Shown here one piece after another: positions 9,135-17,401 of a stretch of 64,000 bases of DNA. The stretch spans positions 62,001 to 126,000 of the forward strand of contig SEDO01000003.1 of assembly GCA_004211595.1 (NCBI GenBank). The letters are read 5' to 3'. The position numbers and the translations under genes were made by a program. The notes beneath the pieces were generated by a model. The model was not told the DNA's origin. It was given only the letters and a program-made list of their open reading frames with translations, and searched no databases. Numbering within the stretch: position 1 is the stretch's first letter; each line of letters starts with the position of its first letter. This DNA is from Pedobacter sp. (GTDB lineage Bacteria; Bacteroidota; Bacteroidia; Sphingobacteriales; Sphingobacteriaceae).

Positions 9135-9723
9135 TCAAATAGAAGCATTATGGGCCTCACATTCCATTGATTTGAAGATATCAGCTGATGATATGCTCAA
9201 ACAGGCGAAGCGTGAAATGAATGCAATTCGGAGTAAATCCGTAATTAATATTATGGGTATGCTTGCCTCCTTATTAATTGTGGCCTCATTATGGATTTAT
9301 CAATTTGACTCATGGACTACTCATGCAGGTATTGCTATTATAATATTATCTATTGCGACCTATACTTTTATACTTTACAGAAATTATAGAACCATTTCTT
9401 CCATTGATATTACCCAACATCCAGAAAAATTTTTAAGTAAATTAAAGGTCTATCAATTACAACGCCATAACCTTTACACCAAACTATATTGGTTTTATGC
9501 TATTGCATTATCACTTGGAATGGGGCTTTATTTATATGCTTTAATTGATCACTTAAAACCTATTGCTCAACTCATATTCTGCACCTTAAGTTTTGGTTGG
9601 ATTGTATTTTGTTCAACCTTAGTAAGAAAAGCAGTTATCCAAAAAGATAAGCAGAGAATATCCCTGCTTATCGAAAAATTTGAACGTATCTCTGATCAAT
9701 TTAAAAATAATGAACAGGAGTAA
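9121..9723 (+). CDS. Multi-TM protein translationally coupled to ECF sigma factor; putative atypical anti-sigma factor
   Basis: 14-nt overlap with sigma gene; several hydrophobic segments; soluble N-terminus. Confidence 0.55.
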   Translation: MQKFDQIEALWASHSIDLKISADDMLKQAKREMNAIRSKSVINIMGMLASLLIVASLWIYQFDSWTTHAGIAIIILSIATYTFILYRNYRTISSIDITQHPEKFLSKLKVYQLQRHNLYTKLYWFYAIALSLGMGLYLYALIDHLKPIAQLIFCTLSFGWIVFCSTLVRKAVIQKDKQRISLLIEKFERISDQFKNNEQE

Positions 9724-9725
9724 TT

Positions 9726-11642
9726 TTATTTTTTTGATTCCTCTTTTTTAGCTTCTAAATAACCATTATTATATTCAGTTTCCATAACTACACTTCGCCT
9801 TCCACTTGGAGCAATCACTATGGTTTTTAAGATTTTCCTTTTACCCGGCTCTACATTAATTTTAAAAGGCTTTGTATAAAGAGCAGCAGTTTCAGCAGGT
9901 CTATAATTATCTAAAGTGTAATAAATGCGAGCGCCATTAATGGAAGGTTTTAAATTGATTTCAAACTCCGATCCTTTTTGAACATTAGTCGCTTGTCCAA
10001 TTGCAGAGGGGATTCTGAAATTAATCCCTTGCTTATCTAAAAAGGCTAAATGAATAGGTAATCTAGTTTCCTGAAAGTCATTAAAATCCTTACGTTCTAA
10101 TGCCGACCAAGCTATTTCAGACAATGCCATTAGCCTCGGCATAAGATGATACTCTACCTTTTCTGGGCTTTCTATATATTCTGTCCAAATATTTGCTTGT
10201 ACTCCTAAAATATGCTTTTTCTGCTCTACTGTTAAAACATCAGGAACTGGATTATAGTTATACACCTTTTCAAAGGTTGATAAACCTCCGATACTAAGCG
10301 GTTCATCTGGCGCATTGGATTGCTTATGATCAAAATATAATCCCGCAGAAGCTGGGGTCATAATAACATCATGATTTTGTTGAGCCGCAGCAATTCCACC
10401 AGATTCTCCCCTCCAACTCATTACAGTGGCATTAGGGGCTAATCCGCCCTCTAAAATTTCATCCCATCCAATAATAGATCTGCCTTTATTATTTAAATAT
10501 TTTTCAATTCGTTGAATAAAATAACTCTGTAGTTCATGCTCATCTTTTAAATTTAATTTCTTAATAAGTGCTTGGCAAAATTCCGATTGCTTCCAATATT
10601 CCTTTGGACATTCATCCCCGCCAATATGAATATACTTAGAAGGGAAAATAGCAATTACCTCATCTAAAACATCTTGTAAAAAATTAAAAGTGTATTCTGT
10701 GGGAACAAATACATCATCAAATACCCCCCATGTTTGTTGCACTTGTTTACCTTTTCTGCTTCCAGACCATGGAGCTTTATCTGCAATAAAGGTATCTCTG
10801 TCGGGAAATGCACTTAATTCAGGATAGGCAGCTATTGCCGCAGAAGCATGACCTGGCATCTCAATTTCAGGAATAACCGTTACAAACTTAGATTTAGCAT
10901 ATTCCACAATTTCTTTTGCTTCTGCCTGGGTATAAAAACCCCCATAGTTTTCATTATCAGTTCCTCCGGTACCTGGGTAATTCCCCACAATAGTGCCATT
11001 TCTATAGCCACCCACTGCGGTAAGTTTAGGGTACTTCTTAATTTCAATCCTCCATCCTTGATCATCCGTTAAATGCCAATGAAAGGTGTTCATTTTATAA
11101 CTTGAAATTAAGTCTATGTACTTTTTAATAAAACTTAAAGGAAAAAAGTGTCGGGATACATCTAAGTGATTTCCTCTATAGGCAAAGCGAGGATAATCTG
11201 TAATATTTACCAAGGGGACATTCAACGTTGGACCTTGATGAGAATATAACATTTGAATCAAAGATTGAGTAGCATAAAACAATCCTGCACCCTTCCCAAC
11301 AAGTTTAATTTGCTTAGGAGTAATTTGTATTAGATAACCTTCTTTTGGTAAATTCTCAGACCCTTGGCTAGTTAATACAATTGCTTTTTTACCAACAGGA
11401 ACTGTATTTGCGTTCACCAAATTAAACTCTGCCTGCGTTTTAATAAACTCTTTTAGTAAAGCTGCTATTTGATCATTTTCCCTTTCTCCATTTACAAAAA
11501 CAACCGAATTATCAAATAAAAAATGTCCATTTTGTCTTTCGACAGAAACTGGAGCAGGAATAATCCCTAAATTAGGATTATCTTGAGCTTGTAGGCCGAT
11601 AATGCCAAATGCTAGAAATAGAGAAAGGTAAATTTTCTTCAT
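9726..11642 (-). CDS. Beta-N-acetylhexosaminidase (GH20), secreted
   Basis: 'HWHLTDDQGWRIEIKKYPKLT', 'VIPEIEMPGHASAAIAAYPEL', 'YIHIGGDECPK'; signal peptide at MKKIYLSLFLAFGIIGLQAQ. ORF track extends to 11666, overlapping trxB; internal ATG preferred. Confidence 0.93.
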   Translation of the reverse strand: MKKIYLSLFLAFGIIGLQAQDNPNLGIIPAPVSVERQNGHFLFDNSVVFVNGERENDQIAALLKEFIKTQAEFNLVNANTVPVGKKAIVLTSQGSENLPKEGYLIQITPKQIKLVGKGAGLFYATQSLIQMLYSHQGPTLNVPLVNITDYPRFAYRGNHLDVSRHFFPLSFIKKYIDLISSYKMNTFHWHLTDDQGWRIEIKKYPKLTAVGGYRNGTIVGNYPGTGGTDNENYGGFYTQAEAKEIVEYAKSKFVTVIPEIEMPGHASAAIAAYPELSAFPDRDTFIADKAPWSGSRKGKQVQQTWGVFDDVFVPTEYTFNFLQDVLDEVIAIFPSKYIHIGGDECPKEYWKQSEFCQALIKKLNLKDEHELQSYFIQRIEKYLNNKGRSIIGWDEILEGGLAPNATVMSWRGESGGIAAAQQNHDVIMTPASAGLYFDHKQSNAPDEPLSIGGLSTFEKVYNYNPVPDVLTVEQKKHILGVQANIWTEYIESPEKVEYHLMPRLMALSEIAWSALERKDFNDFQETRLPIHLAFLDKQGINFRIPSAIGQATNVQKGSEFEINLKPSINGARIYYTLDNYRPAETAALYTKPFKINVEPGKRKILKTIVIAPSGRRSVVMETEYNNGYLEAKKEESKK

Positions 11643-11658
11643 ATTAATTAAATAAAAT

Positions 11659-12603
11659 TTAATCATTTAATGCCGCTAAATAACGTTCTGCATCTAATGC
11701 TGCCATACAGCCTGAACCCGCTGCCGTAATAGCTTGACGATAATAACTATCTTGTACATCCCCGCAGGCAAATACACCCTCGATATTGGTTTTAGTACTA
11801 CCGGGCTGCGTAATTAAATAACCTGTTTCATCCATATCTAACCAATCTTTAAAAATTTCTGTATTTGGCTTATGACCAATCGCTACAAAGAACCCATCTA
11901 CTTCTAATTCACTTTCTTGTTGAGTTTGATTGTTTATCACACGAACTCCTTTAACATTTTTTCCATTACCTAATATCTCTTGGGCCTCTGTATTGTAAAT
12001 TACCTCAATATTTGGCGTATTTAAAACTCTATGGACCATGGCTTTACTGGCTCTAAATTCATCTCTCCTTACAAGCATATATACTTTTTCACAAAGTTTC
12101 GCTAAATAAGTAGCCTCTTCAGCCGCGGTATCTCCAGCACCAACAATAGCCACCTTTTGACCCTTAAAAAAGAATCCATCACATACTGCACACGCAGATA
12201 CCCCAAAACCATTATATTGTTGTTCACTTGGTAAACCTAACCATTTTGCTTTAGCCCCCGTGGCTATGATAACTGTATCCGCGGTAAGGGTTTTCATTTC
12301 GTCAACCACAACTTTGTGCGGTTTAGCTGAAAAATCTACTGAACTTACATATCCAAATCTTACTTGAGTTCCAAATCTTTCAGCCTGATTCTTAAAATCT
12401 TCCATCATTTCGGGTCCCATAATACCATTCGGATAACCTGGAAAATTATCCACATCAGTAGTTTGAGTCAATTGTCCTCCCATTTCCATCCCTGTGTATA
12501 AAATGGGTTTTAAATCAGCTCTAGCGGCATAAATAGCAGCTGTATAACCTGCAGGACCAGATCCAATAATTAAGCATTCTACGTGTTCTATTTCTGTTGA
12601 CAT
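11659..12603 (-). CDS. trxB: Thioredoxin-disulfide reductase
   Basis: 'IIGSGPAGYTAAIYAARA', redox motif 'CAVCDG', 'FACGDVQDSYYRQAITAAGSGCMAALDAERYL'. Confidence 0.96.
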   Translation of the reverse strand: MSTEIEHVECLIIGSGPAGYTAAIYAARADLKPILYTGMEMGGQLTQTTDVDNFPGYPNGIMGPEMMEDFKNQAERFGTQVRFGYVSSVDFSAKPHKVVVDEMKTLTADTVIIATGAKAKWLGLPSEQQYNGFGVSACAVCDGFFFKGQKVAIVGAGDTAAEEATYLAKLCEKVYMLVRRDEFRASKAMVHRVLNTPNIEVIYNTEAQEILGNGKNVKGVRVINNQTQQESELEVDGFFVAIGHKPNTEIFKDWLDMDETGYLITQPGSTKTNIEGVFACGDVQDSYYRQAITAAGSGCMAALDAERYLAALND

Positions 12604-12649
12604 ATATAAATTATAAAAAATTCGAATAATAATTAAATTTAAAAGCTTC

Positions 12650-14335
12650 CTACTCCCCCTTATTTGCTTTTAAGACCCTTATAAAATTAAGGCCTAATAT
12701 CTTCTCAATATCGGAGGCTTTGTAGCCTCGCTTAACTAATGCTTCAGTAAATAAAGGATAATCCGCTACACTATTTAAACCTTGTGGAAAAGATTCGGCC
12801 CCATCAAAATCTGCTCCTAATCCAACATGATTTACCCCTACTAATTTTACAATATGATCGATATGATCAATGGCTAACTCAATCGGGGCTCTAATGGCCT
12901 CAGCTTCGACAGGATAACGACTAATTAATGTATCAATCGCATCACCTCGCCCTAAACGTTGGCTTAAAGATTTAAATTCTTCTGCATATTTATCTAAAAA
13001 CATTTGCGTGTTTTTTCTATATGTGGAATCTAAAAATCCATTATATAGATTTAAACTTATAAGACCATTATTTTTTGCTAGAGCCTTTATTTGATCATCC
13101 TTAACATTTCTAGGAACTGGGTTCAATGCATAAACTGAACTATGAGAAAGTATGACAGGTTTAGTAGTAATTTTTAAAACATCATAGAAAGTCTTTTCTC
13201 CAACATGAGATAAATCTATTATTACCCCAAGTTCATTTAATTTTACTATTACTTGCTTTCCAAAATCACTTAATCCTGCTCGGTCAGCTGATACCTTCCC
13301 TGATGCCTCATCGGCTGCAGAACTAGCCCAAGCGGTACTATTGTTCCACGTTAAAGTTAGGTAAATCATTCCCCTGTCTGCTAAACTCTTTAACTTTGTC
13401 AGATCATCTTCTATCATATGACCGCCTTCTACACCAAACATGGCAGCCATTTTATTAGATTTAACCACCGCTTCCAAATCTCTACCTGTCTTTACAAAAC
13501 TAATTTTATCAGGATATCTTTGGATTAAACTAAATAATGAATCAATTTGCTGTTTAGCAATATTATAACCTCCGGATGCATCACTCCATACAGAAAATAC
13601 TTGTACATCCAATCCGCCTTTTTTGGCTCTCTCCAAATCAAAATGTCCAGTTTTTTGCATTACGCCAATATCAATACCAGATTTTATTTGATTGTATAAA
13701 ATATCCCCATGCGTATCTATTAAAGTTGCATTAAAATGAATGCTTTTATATTTTGGTTTAGGTATTTGAATGCCATTTTTGAAATAAGAAATTTTCCCTT
13801 TAGCATTTGTCCATTCCCCCTCGGCTAGGCCCAATTTATAATTACCACTCATGATTAATTTACCTTTATAATCATAAGCAAGGTATGGCCCATTCTTAAT
13901 ACCATTTACAAAATATGTGGAAGATTTAACTGTTTTATTTGGATAAAATTCATACCACAATCCATGTAAAACTCCCTCCTTAAACTTACCTTTACTTGAA
14001 ATAAAAGTGGGGCCTTCTTTTATGGCAAAATCAAAAGGTGAAATGGCATTGAAATCTTCAATATATGAGTAATAAATAAAATCTCCATGCGGAATCAACA
14101 TAGCAGAATCCTTATAACTACCAGTCATTAATACTTGGTTATAAACATCAATTGTTTTTAAATAATAAATATCGCTGTTACTTAACTTTCCAAAGTAACC
14201 ATAAGAATCAGCTTGTAGGCTGTCTTTTATCAATGATTTATTTTTAAAATAAAGTGTTTTCACTTGCCCAAATGAAGAAATAGGTAACACGCAACCTAAA
14301 AGAACCATCCATAAACAGGCTTTAAACATTTTCAT
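12650..14335 (-). CDS. Secreted membrane dipeptidase (M19) with N-terminal MORN/YwqK-like repeat domain
   Basis: C-terminal M19: 'IDTHGD', 'GVEGGHMIEDD', 'DLSHVGEKTFYDVL', 'VILSHSSVYALNPVPRNVKDDQI', 'HVGLGADFDG'; N-terminal 'GKFKEGVLHGLWYEFYPNKTVKSSTYFVNGIKNGPYLAYDYKGKLIMSGNYKLGLAEGEW'. Start at internal ATG preferred over 14362. Confidence 0.88.
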   Translation of the reverse strand: MKMFKACLWMVLLGCVLPISSFGQVKTLYFKNKSLIKDSLQADSYGYFGKLSNSDIYYLKTIDVYNQVLMTGSYKDSAMLIPHGDFIYYSYIEDFNAISPFDFAIKEGPTFISSKGKFKEGVLHGLWYEFYPNKTVKSSTYFVNGIKNGPYLAYDYKGKLIMSGNYKLGLAEGEWTNAKGKISYFKNGIQIPKPKYKSIHFNATLIDTHGDILYNQIKSGIDIGVMQKTGHFDLERAKKGGLDVQVFSVWSDASGGYNIAKQQIDSLFSLIQRYPDKISFVKTGRDLEAVVKSNKMAAMFGVEGGHMIEDDLTKLKSLADRGMIYLTLTWNNSTAWASSAADEASGKVSADRAGLSDFGKQVIVKLNELGVIIDLSHVGEKTFYDVLKITTKPVILSHSSVYALNPVPRNVKDDQIKALAKNNGLISLNLYNGFLDSTYRKNTQMFLDKYAEEFKSLSQRLGRGDAIDTLISRYPVEAEAIRAPIELAIDHIDHIVKLVGVNHVGLGADFDGAESFPQGLNSVADYPLFTEALVKRGYKASDIEKILGLNFIRVLKANKGE

Positions 14336-14345
14336 AATTTTAATA

Positions 14346-15974
14346 TTATGTTTGTATAACACCTACATTATAACGCTCGGTAATCGGCGCATGATTGGCT
14401 GCTTCAATGCCCATAGAAATATGTTTTCTGGTTTCCACTGGATCAATTATACCATCCACCCACAATCTAGCAGCGGCATAATAAGGCGAGGTTTGTTTAT
14501 CATATCTCTCTGTAATTTCATTAGCTAATTTCTGTTTCTCAGAATCTTCCAATGTCAACCCTTTAGCAAGCATGGCCGATTCTTGTATTTGTAATAGCAC
14601 CTTACCTGCTTGAGCTCCTCCCATTACTGCTATTTTAGCTGAGGGCCAAGCATAAATCAAACGTGGGTCATAGGCTTTTCCACACATAGCATAATTCCCT
14701 GCTCCATAAGAATTACCAACAATAATAGTAAACTTTGGAACTACAGAATTAGCCATTGCAGAAACCATTTTAGCACCATCTTTAATGATGCCCCCATGTT
14801 CCGACCTACTTCCAACCATAAAACCCGTAACATCTTGTAAAAATAAAAGCGGAATCTTTTTTTGATTGCAATTCATAATAAATCTAGCTGCTTTATCAGC
14901 ACTATCTGAATAGATTACTCCCCCAAATTGCATTTCACCTTTTTTAGATTTAACTACTTTTCGTTGATTAGCAACAATACCTACAGCCCAGCCTTCAATT
15001 CTGGCTAATCCGCACATTATGCTCTGGCCATATAGTTCTTTATAAGGTTCATAACTTTTAGCATCAACAATACAGTTTAATAGGTCCAACATGTCATAAG
15101 GCTTTTCCCTACTATCCGGCAAGACTCCATAAACATCTTCAATTTTTCGGGCGGGTGCTTTCGCATCAATACGATTAAACCCTGCTTTTTCATTTTCACC
15201 AAGCATACTCATGATATGCTTAATTGAATCTAAACAAGCTGAATCCGACGGATGTTTATAGTCAGTGACACCCGAAATTTCACAATGCGTGCTAGCTCCT
15301 CCCAATTTTTCATTGTCAATCTCTTCTCCAATAGCTGATTTCACTAGATAGGAACCAGCTAAAAATACTGACCCTGTTCCCTCTACTATCATAGCTTCAT
15401 CACTCATAATAGGCAAATAGGCACCTCCCGCTACACAAGAGCCCATAATGGCTGAAATTTGCACGATTCCTTGGGCTGACATTTTAGCGTTATTTCTAAA
15501 AATTCTCCCAAAATGTTCCTTGTCCGGAAATATTTCATCCTGCATAGGAAGGTATACTCCAGCACTGTCTACTAAATAAATAATAGGAATTTTATTTTCT
15601 ATTGCAATTTCTTGGGCTCTCAAATTTTTCTTGGCAGTCATTGGAAACCAAGCCCCTGCTTTTACAGTAGCATCATTTGCAACAATTATACATAACCGAC
15701 CACTCACATAGCCCATTATACAAACCACACCAGCACTCGGACATCCCCCTTCTTGAAGGTACATTTCATCGGCAGCTAAAGCACCTATCTCTATAAAATC
15801 TGAGTGATCATCTAATAGATATGAAATTCTTTCCCGAGCCAGCATTTTACCCTTCTCTTTCTGCTTGGCAGCACTTTTTTCTCCTCCGCCTTTATAAATC
15901 TGCTTTAGCTTAGTTTGAAGAAAGTATGTAAGTTGTTTATTTTGATCTTCGTTTTTATTAAATTCAATATCCAT
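14346..15974 (-). CDS. Acyl-CoA carboxylase carboxyltransferase (beta) subunit
   Basis: 'GAWFPMTAKKNLRAQEIAIENKIPIIYLVDSAGVYLPMQDEIFPD', 'FLQDVTGFMVGSRSEHGGIIKDGAKMVSAM'. Confidence 0.93.
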   Translation of the reverse strand: MDIEFNKNEDQNKQLTYFLQTKLKQIYKGGGEKSAAKQKEKGKMLARERISYLLDDHSDFIEIGALAADEMYLQEGGCPSAGVVCIMGYVSGRLCIIVANDATVKAGAWFPMTAKKNLRAQEIAIENKIPIIYLVDSAGVYLPMQDEIFPDKEHFGRIFRNNAKMSAQGIVQISAIMGSCVAGGAYLPIMSDEAMIVEGTGSVFLAGSYLVKSAIGEEIDNEKLGGASTHCEISGVTDYKHPSDSACLDSIKHIMSMLGENEKAGFNRIDAKAPARKIEDVYGVLPDSREKPYDMLDLLNCIVDAKSYEPYKELYGQSIMCGLARIEGWAVGIVANQRKVVKSKKGEMQFGGVIYSDSADKAARFIMNCNQKKIPLLFLQDVTGFMVGSRSEHGGIIKDGAKMVSAMANSVVPKFTIIVGNSYGAGNYAMCGKAYDPRLIYAWPSAKIAVMGGAQAGKVLLQIQESAMLAKGLTLEDSEKQKLANEITERYDKQTSPYYAAARLWVDGIIDPVETRKHISMGIEAANHAPITERYNVGVIQT

Positions 15975-16037
15975 GGCAGCAATTTAGGGCAATTATAGTG
16001 AATACCAAAGCCTAATATGGTATTCATTAAACTTATT

Positions 16038-16622
16038 TTAGATTAGGTTTCTCTCCGTAAACCATTTATCATCTGGTTTAATATTAAAGTTCTGCATAGC
16101 CATAATCAACTTTCTTGGATTGGTTTCAGATAAAACTAAATCTCGATTTCTTGCTTTTAAAAAGCCAAATTGAATCATATTATCTAATTGTTGAAAGAGA
16201 GGGTCATAAAAGCTATTAAAATTTAAAACGCCAATAGGTTTGTTATGTAGGCCTAACTGCAACCAAGTTAATACCTCAAAAAACTCTTCCATCGTGCCAA
16301 AACCGCCAGGTAATATTAAAAAACCATCGGATAAGTCCGCCATTTTTTGCTTTCGCTGATGCATGTTATCAGTTATAATAAGCTCAGTTAAACCTGTATG
16401 GCCCACTTCTTTATCCATTAAAAAAGAAGGAATAACTCCTACGACCTTACCCCCTAAATTTAATGTAGCATTTGCAATTTCACCCATTATTCCTACTCTA
16501 CCACCACCGTAAATTAGCGTAATTTGGGCATCCACAAGTTCTTTTGCTAAATTTTGAATATGCTCTAAAAGTTCAGTATTCCCATCGAAATTAGCTCCGC
16601 AGTAAACACAGATAGATTTCAT
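16038..16622 (-). CDS. LOG/TIGR00730 family Rossmann-fold protein
   Basis: 'LIYGGGRVGIMGEIANA', 'MHQRKQKMADLSDGFLILPGGFGTMEEFFEVLTWLQLG' (PGGxGTxxE). Confidence 0.93.
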   Translation of the reverse strand: MKSICVYCGANFDGNTELLEHIQNLAKELVDAQITLIYGGGRVGIMGEIANATLNLGGKVVGVIPSFLMDKEVGHTGLTELIITDNMHQRKQKMADLSDGFLILPGGFGTMEEFFEVLTWLQLGLHNKPIGVLNFNSFYDPLFQQLDNMIQFGFLKARNRDLVLSETNPRKLIMAMQNFNIKPDDKWFTERNLI

Positions 16623-16634
16623 TAAAATCGAATC

Positions 16635-17150
16635 TTATAAATTTTTAATAATTTCAGGAGCCATCGGTTTGGTAGCAGATCTAAATCTATGAACTAATTG
16701 ACCGGATTCATTAATTAGAAATTTTTCAAAATTCCATTTGATCTCACCTTTAAAATCAGGATTTTCTGCATTCGTTAAATACTTGAAAAGGGCGCTTATA
16801 TCATCTCCTTTTACAGAGCTTTTTTCCCCTAAAAGAAAAGTAACGCCATAATTTTGCTTACAAAACTCTCCAATTTCCGCATTAGTATCTAATTCTTGTC
16901 CACCGAAATTTGCTGCTGGAAATCCAATTACCACTAATTTATCCTTATACTGTTTATGTAGTTTTTCAAGATCTTCATACTGTGGAGTGTACCCACATTT
17001 AGATGCGGTATTGACAATTAAAATTTTCTTTCCTTTGAACTGAGAAAATTTCACCGTTTTTCCTTCCAGCGTCTTAAATGAGTAATCATAGATAGATGAA
17101 TTAGAAGCAGTAAAAATCTGGCTCATAATCATTAAAATTAATGTGTACAT
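16635..17150 (-). CDS. Glutathione peroxidase family protein
   Basis: 'ILIVNTASKCGYTPQYEDLEKLHKQY', 'VIGFPAANFGGQE', 'KWNFEKFLI'. Confidence 0.93.
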   Translation of the reverse strand: MYTLILMIMSQIFTASNSSIYDYSFKTLEGKTVKFSQFKGKKILIVNTASKCGYTPQYEDLEKLHKQYKDKLVVIGFPAANFGGQELDTNAEIGEFCKQNYGVTFLLGEKSSVKGDDISALFKYLTNAENPDFKGEIKWNFEKFLINESGQLVHRFRSATKPMAPEIIKNL

Positions 17151-17181
17151 ATTTTTTAGATTTAATTTGGTAAAAAGTGAT

Positions 17182-17198
17182 GGTAGCTAATAGCTACC
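17182..17198. promoter_or_regulatory. Perfect dyad GGTAGCTA-A-TAGCTACC in divergent gpx/topA intergenic region
   Basis: 8-bp arms, 1-nt centre; 32 bp upstream of the gpx start. Confidence 0.4.
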
Positions 17199-17401
17199 TA
17201 TTATATTTTAAAATTAGGCTAATGTTTGAATTGCTACAAGTTTTAAACTATTAAAAAAAAATAAAATAATTTAATGGTAAGACAACTAACTATAAATCAA
17301 TATTTTAACTAAGTCATTTAAGGGTAATATATATATTGTATAAATACTTACATTTTGAATTTAGAACTTTTTATAGTTTTCTTTGCAAAAAAACGTTCTG
17401 A

